DNA of 64,000 bases from Hydrogenimonas sp. SS33 (GCF_040436365.1 NZ_AP026369.1:1714501-1778500); one strand, 5' to 3'; counted from the stretch's first letter, positions 45,245 through 54,788 are shown. Program-made: numbers and translations. Notes: generated by a model from the sequence alone, not told the origin.

Positions 45245-46183
45245 ATGTGCATAAGAGACGGAATTTTATTATCGTTTTTTCTCCTTCTCCTTCCGCTTGC
45301 GGCGTGGGCGGAGGAGCCTATCAAGCCCATTCCCCTGCACGTCCCCTACGACCATGAAAAGGCGGAGCTCGGCAAAGCGCTCTTTGCCGACCCCAACCTC
45401 TCCGCCGACGGTACCGTAAGCTGCGCCAGCTGCCACTCCTTCGACCACGGCGGGGCCGACCCCCGCCCCGTTTCGGTCGGGGTGCACGGCCGAAAGGGGA
45501 GCGCCAACGCCCCCACCGTCTATAACGCCTATTTCAACTTCCGCCAGTTCTGGAACGGGCGGGCCAGGGACCTGAAGGACCAGGCCAACGGCCCGCTGCA
45601 CAACCCCCTCGAGATGGCGATGGTTCCCCGCAGAATCGAAAAGTACCTGGCGCAAAACGGTTATTACCGAAGCGCCTTCAGAAAAGTCTACGGCCGCACG
45701 CCCCGCTACGACGACATGCTCGACGCCGTCGCCGAATTCGAAAAGGCGCTCTACACCCCCAACTGCAAATTCGACAGATACCTCAGAAAAGAGGTGAAGC
45801 TCTCCGACGAGGAGGCGAAAGGGTACAGCTATTTCAAGACGCTGGGGTGCATCACCTGCCACAACGGCATCAACATCGGCGGCAACAGTTACCAGAAGCT
45901 GGGCCTCATCATTCCCTACGCCTGGAGCGAAACCTTCCCCGACCTCTATCAGGTGACCCATAACCCTTTCGACAAGAATGTCTACAAAGTACCGACACTG
46001 CGCAACATCGACCTGACGGCCCCCTATTTCCACGACGGCAGTGCGGCGACCCTTCAGGAGACGTTGCGGAAAATGGCCTACCACAATCTCGGTTTCGACC
46101 TGAACAGGGAGGAAGAGAGGGCGCTGATCGCCTTCATGAAGACCCTGACCGGTGAAAAACCGGCCATACTGAAAGGGGAGTGA
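45245..46183 (+). CDS. Dihaem cytochrome c peroxidase (MauG/CCP family)
   Basis: The 312-residue periplasmic enzyme has a signal peptide (GILLSFFLLLLPLAAWAEEP) and two haem c sites, CASCH at about residue 57 and CITCH at about residue 205. Other family features are APTVYNAYFNFRQFWNGRARDL and KVPTLRNIDLTAPYFHDG. It reduces H2O2 with electrons from small cytochromes. I use the ATG at 45245 because it gives the signal peptide; it follows mqnA and precedes a GGDEF-EAL gene by 1 base. Confidence 0.92.
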   Translation: MCIRDGILLSFFLLLLPLAAWAEEPIKPIPLHVPYDHEKAELGKALFADPNLSADGTVSCASCHSFDHGGADPRPVSVGVHGRKGSANAPTVYNAYFNFRQFWNGRARDLKDQANGPLHNPLEMAMVPRRIEKYLAQNGYYRSAFRKVYGRTPRYDDMLDAVAEFEKALYTPNCKFDRYLRKEVKLSDEEAKGYSYFKTLGCITCHNGINIGGNSYQKLGLIIPYAWSETFPDLYQVTHNPFDKNVYKVPTLRNIDLTAPYFHDGSAATLQETLRKMAYHNLGFDLNREEERALIAFMKTLTGEKPAILKGE

Positions 46184-46184
46184 G

Positions 46185-48359
46185 ATGGCCGGGCGCTCCT
46201 ACCTCAAAGTGGTGGCGGCGCTCGTCGCTGCGGCCCTTGGTATCGGGCTGCTGCTCTTTCAGCAGAAGGAGCTCAGCCACCGTTTCCGGGCCATCCAGCG
46301 CATCAACGCAACCCTGGACAACCTCTACGCCGAGACGATTGCTCTGCAGGAGTCGGTGCTGGCCGCCAACTACTACCTCTACTACGATTACGACCCCGTC
46401 TACAAAACGATGAAAAAGGTCCAAGAGGAGATCGGCACCCTATTGGAGGACCCCCACCTTCAGAAAAACCCCCGCCACGCCGTGAGCGTGACGGAGCTCA
46501 AAAAGCTCAAGCGGCGCTTCGACAACCTCTCGGCAACCGTCAACCGGTTCCTGACCCTCAATTCCGCCATCAAGAACAGCGCCATCTACCTCCCCACGCT
46601 CTCGCTGAAAGCCTATGAGAATTTCGACCTCAACGATCCGTCGGAGCGCCGGGCCGTCATGCTCCTCTCCAGACTCAACGCGTCGCTCTTTCTGGCGAAG
46701 AATGCCCTGGACGAGAGTTTTTTGAAAAGCCTTCGGGCCGGCGAAAAGGGGCTCGAAGAGATGGCGCGGCAGATAAAAGTGCCGTCCAAACGGCGGATTC
46801 TGACGACCTCTGTGCACCACCTGGATATCTTCATCCGCCTCTTCCCCCGCTTTCACAGGGCCCTCTCCGAGATTCTCGACCCCGTGACGAAAAAGGAGAT
46901 CATACAGATACGCCGGCGTTTCGGCCGGGAGTCCTCCCGGGAGTTGAATGAGGTCAACCGCTGGAGCCAGGGGCTGCTCGTGCTCTATCTTCTCTCCCTG
47001 GGGGTCGTGCTCTATTTCGTCTATCTGGCGGAGCGTGAGGCGGCGATGCTGCGCAGAGCGCAGGAGGAACTTTTGACAATGTACCGCACGGATCCCCTGA
47101 CAGGCCTTGGCAACCGTGAAGCCTACCGGCTGGCAAAACGGCAGATGCGGCATCCGGTGCTGCTGCTGATCAATATCGACGGGTTCAATCATATCAACGA
47201 ATTTTACGGCACCGATGTGGGGGACAAGCTGCTTGTCGCCATCGCACGGAGGCTGCAGGAGGCGGTGCCGCCAAAAGCGGGGTTCCGCTGTTTCCGGATG
47301 GGCGGAGACGAATTCGGTCTACTGTTCGAGTACGAAAGCGACAGTGCGACGAGGGAGATGGCGGAGGCCATCATCCGGGCCATGGAGAGGGAGCGTTTCG
47401 AGATCGACGGTTTCAAGATCGACGTGGCCGTCTCCATCGGCGCCAGCAGCGATGCCGGAAGGCTTTTCGAAACGGCGGACATGGCCCTCAAAGCAGTCAA
47501 AAAAGCGGCGCGTCTGAGATACGCCCTCTTCGACCCCTCCTTCAACATCTCCTACAAAATCGCGGCCAACCTGGAGGCGCTGCAGCAACTCAAAGAGGCA
47601 TTCGCCCGGGATGCCGTCGTCCCCTTCTTCCAGCCCATCGTCAACCTGGCGACGGGAGAGGTATACAAATACGAAGCGTTGGCGAGGCTCATCCGGGAGG
47701 ATGGGGAGGTTCTGACCCCCTACCACTTCATCGAAGTGGCGAAGCAGGCCAAATACAGCGGCGTCCTGACGGGCCGCATCCTCCAAAAGACGCTGGAGGT
47801 TGCCCAAAAGGTCGATGCCCAGTTCAGCGTCAACGTATCTGCCGAAGATATCGCCGACGAGAGCGACCGCCGTATGATTTCCGAAATGCTGGAGAACAAC
47901 CGGGCCTACGCCGACCGAATCGCCTTCGAGATTCTTGAGACGGAGGAGGTCGAAGATTACGAAAGCGTCGCCGCCTTCATCCGGGAGGTGCGCCGCTACG
48001 GCTGCCGCATCTCCATCGACGATTTCGGCAGCGGCTACTCCAACTACGAAAAACTGCTCCAGCTGGAGATCGACTATCTCAAGATCGACGGGTCGTTGAT
48101 CCGGGATGTGGACCACAACGCCCATGCCCGGCTCGTCGTCAGGACCCTGGTGACATTCGCGAAAGAGGCTGGCATCGCCACGGTGGCGGAGTTTGTCCAT
48201 TCGGAGATGGTCTGCCGGGCGGTCCGGTCCCTGGGGATCGACTTCGCCCAGGGGTACTGGCTGGGAGAGCCCAAGCCGGCCGATTTCTATTTCAGCGGCG
48301 ACCGCCCCGGAATCGTGAGCGTCGACTGCGGCCTGCGCGAAGTGGCGGGAAAAGGGTGA
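46185..48359 (+). CDS. Membrane GGDEF-EAL c-di-GMP protein
   Basis: The 724-residue protein has a membrane helix at about 8-25, a mostly helical periplasmic sensor region of about 240 residues, a second helix at about 266-286, then GGDEF and EAL domains. GGDEF reads RMGGDEFGLL and is intact. EAL motifs YEALARL, VNVSAED, FEILETE, IDDFGSGYSN, LKIDGS, AEFVHSE and AQGYWLGEP are present, so both activities are possible. It starts 1 base after the peroxidase stop, which suggests the c-di-GMP gene is coexpressed with a peroxide-detoxifying enzyme. Confidence 0.93.
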   Translation: MAGRSYLKVVAALVAAALGIGLLLFQQKELSHRFRAIQRINATLDNLYAETIALQESVLAANYYLYYDYDPVYKTMKKVQEEIGTLLEDPHLQKNPRHAVSVTELKKLKRRFDNLSATVNRFLTLNSAIKNSAIYLPTLSLKAYENFDLNDPSERRAVMLLSRLNASLFLAKNALDESFLKSLRAGEKGLEEMARQIKVPSKRRILTTSVHHLDIFIRLFPRFHRALSEILDPVTKKEIIQIRRRFGRESSRELNEVNRWSQGLLVLYLLSLGVVLYFVYLAEREAAMLRRAQEELLTMYRTDPLTGLGNREAYRLAKRQMRHPVLLLINIDGFNHINEFYGTDVGDKLLVAIARRLQEAVPPKAGFRCFRMGGDEFGLLFEYESDSATREMAEAIIRAMERERFEIDGFKIDVAVSIGASSDAGRLFETADMALKAVKKAARLRYALFDPSFNISYKIAANLEALQQLKEAFARDAVVPFFQPIVNLATGEVYKYEALARLIREDGEVLTPYHFIEVAKQAKYSGVLTGRILQKTLEVAQKVDAQFSVNVSAEDIADESDRRMISEMLENNRAYADRIAFEILETEEVEDYESVAAFIREVRRYGCRISIDDFGSGYSNYEKLLQLEIDYLKIDGSLIRDVDHNAHARLVVRTLVTFAKEAGIATVAEFVHSEMVCRAVRSLGIDFAQGYWLGEPKPADFYFSGDRPGIVSVDCGLREVAGKG

Positions 48360-48406
48360 TCTCACGGGTGCCGCAGCGGGGAAAAACCGATCGCAAGGAG
48401 TGAAGC

Positions 48407-51400
48407 ATGGAACTGGAACAGCGGTATGCCAAAGCGTGTCTGCAGATCCTTCGCCAGGATGATCTGACGCTGCCCGACAAGGTGGCGCAGGAGCTCGAAA
48501 AGCGCCCCTTCGCCTCCGAATTCATCGAGGACTCGGAAGGGACGCTCTACCTGAAAATCTACGGCCGGGAGCACTTCATGCTCACCCGCATCGTGCCGCT
48601 GCTGAAGAATATCGGCCTGACGGTGCACAGCGAGATCTCCTACACAATTCCCCGCGGCAAGGCGCAGGTCTATGTGAGCCGCTACCGTATCGGCAACGAA
48701 AACCTGGAGGAGATACGCCGGGCACAGGCGAACATTCTGGAGCTTCTTGGCCGGATGCTCTGCCGTCCCACGCTTCCCAACACGCCGCTGCTGCGCCTGA
48801 CCCTGCTGGAGAACCTTTCGCCCCGGGAGCTGGAGCTGCTGGTGGCAATGATCGACTTCGAAAACCAGTTGATCCTCTCATTCAATATCGTGACGATCAC
48901 CGATGTGCTGCTCAAACACCACGAAGTGACCAAAGCGCTGCTCGGCTACTTCTACGCCCGCTTCAACCCCTCCATGAAGCGGCGCAAACAGGCGGTCGCC
49001 GAGAAGCAGAAGCGGATAGAAGAGCTGCTGCGCCCCATCACCCACATCACCGAGGACCAGGTGATCCGCATCTTCTACGAAATCGTCAGAAACATGGTGC
49101 GGACCAACTACTTCCTGGAAAAAGAGACGATCGCCTTCAAGGTCTACACCGACGCCATCGAAGGGCGTCTGGAGGGGATCCAGCCCCGCATCGAAGCTTT
49201 CGTCCACCACCCTGACCTCAGCGGCGTCCACCTGCGGATGGGAAAGGTGAGCCGCGGCGGCATCCGCTGGAGCGACCGGTTCGAGGATTACCGGGTCGAG
49301 ATCCGTTCCCTGATGCTGACCCAGGAGGGGAAGAACGCCATCATCGTCCCCAGCGGCGCCAAGGGGGGATTCGTCATCCGCCTTGCCAGGGAGGAGATCG
49401 ACAAAGAGCGCTTCAAACATTTCTACGAACTCTACATCGACGCCCTGCTCGACCTGGTGGACAACCAGGTGGACGGCAAGACCCTGGTGGAGCCCCGGAT
49501 CGTCCGCTACGACGATGACGACATCTACTTCGTCGTCGCCGCCGACAAGGGTACGGCCCATATGAGCGACACGGCCAACGCCATTGCCCTGAAACGGGGC
49601 TTCTGGCTCGGCGACGCCTTCGCCAGCGGCGGCAGCCACGGCTACAGCCACAAAGAGCTGGGCATCACCGCCAAGGGGGCAATGCGCTCCGTGGAGCGCC
49701 ACTTCATCGAGAAGGGGGTCAACTTCTACGAAACGCCGGTGACCGTCGTGGGCATCGGTTCCATGAACGGCGACGTTTTCGGCAACGGCATGCTGCTGAG
49801 CCGCAAGTTCAAACTCGTCGCGGCCTTCAGCCACAGCGAAATCTTCATCGACCCCGACCCCGACCCCGAAACCTCCTACCGGGAGCGGGAACGCCTTTTC
49901 AGGGCGAGTCCCAAAGGGGGATGGAAATATTACGACAGGGAAAAGATCAGCGAGGGGGGCGGCGTCTTTATGCGGGACGAGAAGGAGATCGTCCTGACGC
50001 CCCGGATGCAGAAGATGTTCCGCACCTCCCGCAGCGCCATGAGCGGCGAGGAGCTTGTGCAGGCGGTTTTGAAGCTGGAGGCGGACCTCCTCTTCAACGG
50101 CGGCGTGGGTACCTACGTCAAGGCGAGCTGGGAAAGCAACCTGGATGTGGGGGACAAGGCCAACGAGAATGTCCGCGTCGACGCGGCGGAGCTGCGGGCG
50201 AAGGCGGTCTGTGAGGGCGGGAATCTAGGCTTCACCCTGCCGGCGCGCATCGAGTACGCCAAGACGGGAGGCTTCATCAACCTCGACGCCATCGACAACA
50301 GCGCCGGGGTCAACACCAGCGACTACGAAGTGAACCTGAAGATCACCCTGGGCTCTCTGGTGAGAAAAGGGCAGATGGACGAAGAGAGCCGGCTGGAAAC
50401 GCTGAAGCACCAGGCGGAGATGGTGGTCAACCGGGTGCTTTGGACCAACTACCACCAGTCCCTGGCCATCTCCCTGGACTACCGCAGGAGCCGGACGGAC
50501 CTGGTCCCCTTCCTCCAGGCGATCGCCCTGCTGGAGCGGGAGCTGCCGGTGTTCAGCCGCAAAGCCTTCCATATCCCCAAAGACGAAAAGATCGCGGAGG
50601 TCCTCGACGCCAAAGAGGGGCTGGTGCGGCCGGTTCTGGGGACGCTCCTCTCCTATGCCAAGATCTTCCTCAAGCGCCTGTTGCTGGAGAGCGATATTCT
50701 CGAAGACGCCTTCGCCCAGGAGTACCTGCTCAAATATTTCCCCAAAACCTTCGCCACCCTCTACGAAGACGAGATTCTCGCCCACCCCCTGCGGCGGGAG
50801 ATCGCCGCGACGGTCATGGCCAACCGGGTCGTCAACAACGCCGGCGTCACCTTCGTCAGCGACTACGACGAACTGGGACGGGAGCGCTTTCTGTCGAAAA
50901 TCAAAAGCTACCTTATCTGCAACCAGCTCTTCGGCTCCAACGACATCCGTTACGAAATCTTCCGTCACGACTACGCCATCCCCGCCGAAAAGCAGTATGC
51001 CCTTCTTTTCGAAATAGAGACGACCCTCGATTTCAGCGTCAGCTGGATGATCCGCCACCTCTCGGAAGACCAGATCCATGCCCCGACCCTGCTGCGCTAC
51101 CGCACCGAGCTGGCGAAACTGATGGAGGAGACCCCCTCGAAACACATCACGCCGGTTCTGGGGGAGGAGACGCCCATCAACCGCTTCTTCCACCATCTGC
51201 CCTACATGAAGTTCACGGTGGCCGCCATCATCCTGCACGAGCGCAACCACCGCAGTTTCGAAGAGACGGCACGCCTGATGTACACCATCATCAAGAAACT
51301 CCATATCAACGAGATCATGGAGGCGCTGGAAGCGTACCGGCCCAAAAGCAAGGATGAGCATACGATCAGGAAGCAGCTGAAGGAGTTCATCGAGTTCGCG

Positions 51401-51616
51401 GTGACGAGCCTGAGCGAGAAGGTGATCCGCTACCAGCGCAAGGACGAGACGATGGAGGAGGCGCTGGAGAGCTACCTGCACGACTGCGAAGAGCGCTACA
51501 GGGAGCTGCAGGAGAGTTTCGGGCGTTTCATGGAGAGCCCGGACCCCAAACGGCTGGAAGATATCGCCATTCTGGTCAACAGCCTGATGCAGATGACCCT
51601 GGAGAATCCAATCTAG
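48407..51616 (+). CDS. Large NAD-specific glutamate dehydrogenase
   Basis: The 1069-residue enzyme is of the large NAD-glutamate dehydrogenase type. The central domain is easily seen: KVSRGGIRWSDRFEDYRVEI, then MLTQEGKNAIIVPSGAKGG and PGNLFGNG-like segments (IGSMNGDVFGNGMLL). It converts glutamate to 2-oxoglutarate and ammonium. It is shorter than the ~1600-residue enzymes of Pseudomonas and lacks part of their N-terminus, like other Campylobacterota forms. It ends 28 bases before the convergent gltX. The ATG at 48407 follows AAGGAG-type sequence. Confidence 0.9.
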   Translation: MELEQRYAKACLQILRQDDLTLPDKVAQELEKRPFASEFIEDSEGTLYLKIYGREHFMLTRIVPLLKNIGLTVHSEISYTIPRGKAQVYVSRYRIGNENLEEIRRAQANILELLGRMLCRPTLPNTPLLRLTLLENLSPRELELLVAMIDFENQLILSFNIVTITDVLLKHHEVTKALLGYFYARFNPSMKRRKQAVAEKQKRIEELLRPITHITEDQVIRIFYEIVRNMVRTNYFLEKETIAFKVYTDAIEGRLEGIQPRIEAFVHHPDLSGVHLRMGKVSRGGIRWSDRFEDYRVEIRSLMLTQEGKNAIIVPSGAKGGFVIRLAREEIDKERFKHFYELYIDALLDLVDNQVDGKTLVEPRIVRYDDDDIYFVVAADKGTAHMSDTANAIALKRGFWLGDAFASGGSHGYSHKELGITAKGAMRSVERHFIEKGVNFYETPVTVVGIGSMNGDVFGNGMLLSRKFKLVAAFSHSEIFIDPDPDPETSYRERERLFRASPKGGWKYYDREKISEGGGVFMRDEKEIVLTPRMQKMFRTSRSAMSGEELVQAVLKLEADLLFNGGVGTYVKASWESNLDVGDKANENVRVDAAELRAKAVCEGGNLGFTLPARIEYAKTGGFINLDAIDNSAGVNTSDYEVNLKITLGSLVRKGQMDEESRLETLKHQAEMVVNRVLWTNYHQSLAISLDYRRSRTDLVPFLQAIALLERELPVFSRKAFHIPKDEKIAEVLDAKEGLVRPVLGTLLSYAKIFLKRLLLESDILEDAFAQEYLLKYFPKTFATLYEDEILAHPLRREIAATVMANRVVNNAGVTFVSDYDELGRERFLSKIKSYLICNQLFGSNDIRYEIFRHDYAIPAEKQYALLFEIETTLDFSVSWMIRHLSEDQIHAPTLLRYRTELAKLMEETPSKHITPVLGEETPINRFFHHLPYMKFTVAAIILHERNHRSFEETARLMYTIIKKLHINEIMEALEAYRPKSKDEHTIRKQLKEFIEFAVTSLSEKVIRYQRKDETMEEALESYLHDCEERYRELQESFGRFMESPDPKRLEDIAILVNSLMQMTLENPI

Positions 51617-51644
51617 ACGTGAAGAGAGGGGGGTGGCGCCCCTC

Positions 51645-53030
51645 CTACCGCAGGTGCTCCAGCAGTTTTTGGATACGGGCGACCGTCTCCTCTTTCCCGA
51701 TGATGCTCATGACGTCGCTGAGGTCGGGGCCGCCCAGCTTGCCGATGAGGGCGACGCGCAGGGGCATGCCGATCTTGCCGAAGCCGATTTCCTTCTCTTT
51801 CACGAAGCGCTCCATCAGCGCGTGGTAGTCGGTGGGCAGATGGAGTTCGCCCGCATTTTCAAGCGCATCGGCGAAGGCCTTGAGAATCTCGGCGGCCTCC
51901 CCTTTCATCGCCTTTTTCAGGCTCTTTTCGTCGTAGCTTTCGGGGGTTTCGAGCACCTCCTTGATGCCCTGCGCCATCTCCTTGAGGGTTTTGGCGCGCT
52001 CTTTGAAGATGTCCAGCAGAATCTCCCGCTTGTCGTGGCTAAGCAGGTAGAGGCCGAAATCTTCCAACAGCTTCGCCAGTCGTTCGTTGGGGCTGTTCTT
52101 GATGTAGTGGGCATTGAGCCACAGCAGCTTGTCGGGGTTGTACTGGCTCGCACTCGCGTTGATGTCGGAGGGGTCGAAGTGTTCGAGCATCTCCTCCAGG
52201 CTGAAGATCTCCTGGTCGCCGTGGCTCCAGCCCAGCCGCACCAGGAAGTTGAGGAGCGCTTCGGGCAGGTACCCTTGCGCCTTGTACTCCATGACGTCAG
52301 TGGCACCGTGGCGTTTTGAGAGCTTCTTCCCGTCGGGCCCCAGGATCATCGGCACATGGTAGAAGCGGGGCAGCTCGAAGCCCAGCGCTTCGTAGACGAC
52401 GATCTGCTTGGGGGTGTTGTAGAGGTGGTCATCGCCGCGGATGACATCGGTGATGCCCATCAGCGCGTCGTCGATGGCGACGACGAAGTTATAGGTAGGC
52501 GTCCCGTCGCTGCGGGCGATGATGAAGTCGTCCACTTCGCTGGCTTTGATGGTGACGGTCCCCTTGATGCCGTCGTCGAAGACGATCTCCCCCTCCAGCG
52601 GTGCCTTGATGCGCACGACCGGCTCCACACCCGCCGGGGGCGTGCCGGTAAAGTCGCGGTAGCGGCCGTCGTAGCGGGGCCTCTCCTTGCGGGCCATCTG
52701 CTCTTCCCGGAGTTTGTCCAGCTCCTCCTTGGTCATGTAGCATTTGTAGGCTTTGCCCTCGTCCAGGAGCTTGAGGATGTAGCTCCTGTAGAGGTCGAAG
52801 CGGTCGGACTGGTAGACCGGCTCGCCGTCGTAGTCCAGCCCTACCCAGTCGAATGCTTCGATGATCTTCTTCGTCGCCTCCGCCGAGTTGCGGCTCAGGT
52901 CCGTGTCTTCGATGCGGAGTTTGAACGCGCCGCCGGTTTTGCGGGCCCAGAGATAGTTGTAGAGTGCGGTGCGCAGACCGCCGATATGGAGATACCCCGT
53001 CGGGGAGGGTGCGAATCGTGTGACTGCCAT
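51645..53030 (-). CDS. gltX: Glutamyl-tRNA synthetase (GltX)
   Basis: The 461-residue class I synthetase has the HIGH-like motif PTGYLHIGGLRTAL and the KMSKS-like KKLSKRHG (about residue 240). Campylobacterota carry two paralogues, one for Glu and one that mischarges tRNA-Gln. The neighbourhood (SurA-like gene, accCB, dcd) is what I recall for C. jejuni gltX2 (Cj1288c), so it may be that paralogue; this is memory-based. Its start faces hairpin element copy 3. Confidence 0.93.
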   Translation of the reverse strand: MAVTRFAPSPTGYLHIGGLRTALYNYLWARKTGGAFKLRIEDTDLSRNSAEATKKIIEAFDWVGLDYDGEPVYQSDRFDLYRSYILKLLDEGKAYKCYMTKEELDKLREEQMARKERPRYDGRYRDFTGTPPAGVEPVVRIKAPLEGEIVFDDGIKGTVTIKASEVDDFIIARSDGTPTYNFVVAIDDALMGITDVIRGDDHLYNTPKQIVVYEALGFELPRFYHVPMILGPDGKKLSKRHGATDVMEYKAQGYLPEALLNFLVRLGWSHGDQEIFSLEEMLEHFDPSDINASASQYNPDKLLWLNAHYIKNSPNERLAKLLEDFGLYLLSHDKREILLDIFKERAKTLKEMAQGIKEVLETPESYDEKSLKKAMKGEAAEILKAFADALENAGELHLPTDYHALMERFVKEKEIGFGKIGMPLRVALIGKLGGPDLSDVMSIIGKEETVARIQKLLEHLR

Positions 53031-53117
53031 GTGGTGTCGCCTTTTGAAAATCGTAAAGTGAGCGCTATTATATCGCCCCGTTAGTTTCTTTTCGATAAAA
53101 TGGGCGTTACTAATTAT

Positions 53118-53251
53118 CTGATGTTACGCAAAGCTTGAGCAAAGCCCAAGCTTTGGCAGGGACTGGCCGTCCCAAAAGTTTTTTATGGTTTCCCCCTAAA
53201 GCTACGAAATCGTAGATTTCAAGAGGACGTTACGCCTTTTGCGTAACGTCA
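53118..53251 (+). repeat. Hairpin element copy 3 (134 bp)
   Basis: Termini are CTGATGTTACGC and GCGTAACGTCA. Internal hairpins are AAAGCTTG/CAAGCTTT around AGCAAAGCC, GGGAC/GTCCC, CTACG/CGTAG, and ACGTTACGC/GCGTAACGT around a CTTTT-type loop. It lies in the divergent gap between gltX and the SurA-like gene, 34 bases before the ATG of the latter. Confidence 0.87.
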
Positions 53252-53284
53252 ATAATGTATAGTTATATAAAGAGGGTTTGTCCT

Positions 53285-54118
53285 ATGTTGAAAATTTTGA
53301 CCGCTTTTGCTCTTACCGTTGCCGTGACACTTCAGGCGGGCCTCGTCGATGCCGTCAGCATCGTCGTCAATGACCAGCCCATCACCCTCTACGAAATCTA
53401 CAAGACCGAGCACAAGCTGGGGTTGAGCAAAAAGAAGGCGGTGGAGCACCTGATCCGCGAAAAGCTCAAGAAAGAGGAGATGAAACGCCTCGGCGTACAG
53501 GTGGACGACTTCGACGTCAATAACGAAATCGAAAAGATCGCCCAGCAAAACGGCATCGACTCCCTGAAACTGCGCTCCGTCATCGAGCAGCGGGGAATGC
53601 GCTGGAGCGACTACAAAAACGAAGTGAAGCAGCGTCTTTTGCAGGAGAAGCTCTACAAGCAGATTCTCAGCACCAAGATCCAGCCCCCCAGCGAAGCGAC
53701 GCTGAAGGAGTACTACAAACTCCATATCGGCGAATTTTCGATCCCAGAAGCCGTACAGGTTGTCCAGTACTCCTCCGCCGACCGCAAAGCGCTGATGGAG
53801 CAGATGCAAAACCCGATGGCCCAGGTCCCCGGCGTCAGCCAGCAGGCCCAGACCATTCCCGCCGACAAACTCAACCGCCAGCTTCTCTTTCTGTTGACCC
53901 AGACTCCCAAAGGCCACTTCACCCAGGTCATCCCGGTCAACGGCCAGTACGTTGCCTTTTTCGTCCAGGATTTCATCAACCCCCATCCCATCCCTTTCGA
54001 GAAGGTGAAAAACCAGGTCTACGCCAAATGGATGGAAGAAAAACGCAAAGAGGCGATCAAAAGCCACTTCGACAAACTCCGCGCTTCGGCGGAAGTGAAG
54101 GTGCTGCGGGCTCCCTGA
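53285..54118 (+). CDS. Periplasmic SurA/PEB4-like peptidyl-prolyl isomerase chaperone
   Basis: The 277-residue protein has a signal peptide (about residues 1-20, AFALTVAVTLQAGLVDA) and a SurA N-terminal chaperone pattern (VSIVVNDQPITLYEIYKTEHKLG), then a parvulin-like C-terminal region ending in a Lys-rich helix. It is expected to fold outer-membrane proteins in the periplasm. I use the ATG at 53285; an in-frame start at 53255 adds ten residues before the hydrophobic core. The position next to gltX and accCB fits the C. jejuni homologue Cj1289, from memory. Confidence 0.88.
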   Translation: MLKILTAFALTVAVTLQAGLVDAVSIVVNDQPITLYEIYKTEHKLGLSKKKAVEHLIREKLKKEEMKRLGVQVDDFDVNNEIEKIAQQNGIDSLKLRSVIEQRGMRWSDYKNEVKQRLLQEKLYKQILSTKIQPPSEATLKEYYKLHIGEFSIPEAVQVVQYSSADRKALMEQMQNPMAQVPGVSQQAQTIPADKLNRQLLFLLTQTPKGHFTQVIPVNGQYVAFFVQDFINPHPIPFEKVKNQVYAKWMEEKRKEAIKSHFDKLRASAEVKVLRAP

Positions 54119-54149
54119 TCCTTTTTTCTTTCTTTTGCATCTATTCGAT

Positions 54150-54178
54150 TTGACAATGTATACCAAATGGTTTACAAT
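54150..54178 (+). promoter_or_regulatory. Promoter of the toxin-antitoxin operon with embedded operator
   Basis: TTGACA (54150-54155) and TACAAT (54173-54178) are spaced by 17 bases. Between and overlapping them is an inverted repeat GTATACCA-AA-TGGTTTAC (54158-54175; arms match at 7 of 8 positions), a likely site for antitoxin autorepression. Confidence 0.8.
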
Positions 54179-54197
54179 TATCGAAAAGGATCGATGG

Positions 54198-54476
54198 ATG
54201 GCAAAAGTACAGACATCCCTGCGCATCGAAGAGGAGACATTGAAAGAGGCGAAAGAGATTCTCGCCTCTTTGGGTATGAACTTTTCCGAAGCGGTCAATG
54301 TTTTCGCTGCCATGGTGGTTCAAAAAAAGGGCCTTCCTTTTGATGTCAAAATTCCGGAGTATCCCCCCATCACCTACGAGGAAGCGAAAGAGAAAGTCCG
54401 TAAATCGCTCAATGGCATTTCCAAAAAGAGTGGAAAAAAGGCAGACCTCTTTTTCGACGAACTGCTCGATCGATGA
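54198..54476 (+). CDS. RelB/DinJ-type antitoxin
   Basis: The 92-residue protein has an N-terminal ribbon-helix-helix-like region (KVQTSLRIEEETLKEAKEILASLGMNFSEAVNVF) with the family FSEA segment, and a Lys-rich C-terminus that probably wraps the toxin. The start is ATG 54198 after AAAAGGAT; the longer frame from 54135 runs through the promoter. It overlaps the toxin start by 4 bases. Confidence 0.87.
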   Translation: MAKVQTSLRIEEETLKEAKEILASLGMNFSEAVNVFAAMVVQKKGLPFDVKIPEYPPITYEEAKEKVRKSLNGISKKSGKKADLFFDELLDR

Positions 54477-54757
54477 AATCATACGAGGTTTTGATTGAGC
54501 CGGAAGCCCAGAAGGATTTGAGGGAAATTTACGACTTTATCGCTTCTAACGATACGCATGCGAAAGCGAAAAATTTCTTGCACAAATTGGAAGAAGCGAT
54601 TCTTTCACTCGACACCATGCCGAAACGGCATCGAAAAAGTATTTATGTCGATCGTGAAGATGTGCGCGATATGGTAGTTTACGGATATACGATCTGTTAT
54701 GCCGTCAAAGAGGATCGTGTCCATGTTCTGACGGTTTTCAGGCAAAGGCCCTTCTAA
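54473..54757 (+). CDS. RelE/ParE-superfamily toxin
   Basis: The 94-residue protein matches the RelE/ParE fold pattern: EVLIEPEAQKDLREIYDFI, a central helix pair, and a C-terminal strand (YTICYAVKEDRVHVLTVFRQRPF). Whether it cuts mRNA (RelE) or targets gyrase (ParE) cannot be told. ATGA overlap with the antitoxin is present. Confidence 0.87.
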   Translation: MKSYEVLIEPEAQKDLREIYDFIASNDTHAKAKNFLHKLEEAILSLDTMPKRHRKSIYVDREDVRDMVVYGYTICYAVKEDRVHVLTVFRQRPF

Positions 54758-54760
54758 ACC

Positions 54761-54788
54761 CCGCTTCTGCCGAAGCGGAGAGTTTTTC
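54761..54788 (+). terminator. Intrinsic terminator after the toxin gene
   Basis: CCGCTTC pairs with GAAGCGG around a TGCC loop, followed by AGAGTTTTT. It separates the toxin gene from the convergent accC. Confidence 0.75.

Noticed and set aside
51617-51644. GC hairpin between GDH and gltX as an intrinsic terminator
   Set aside because: A GAGGGG/CCCCTC stem exists but no T-run follows on either strand.
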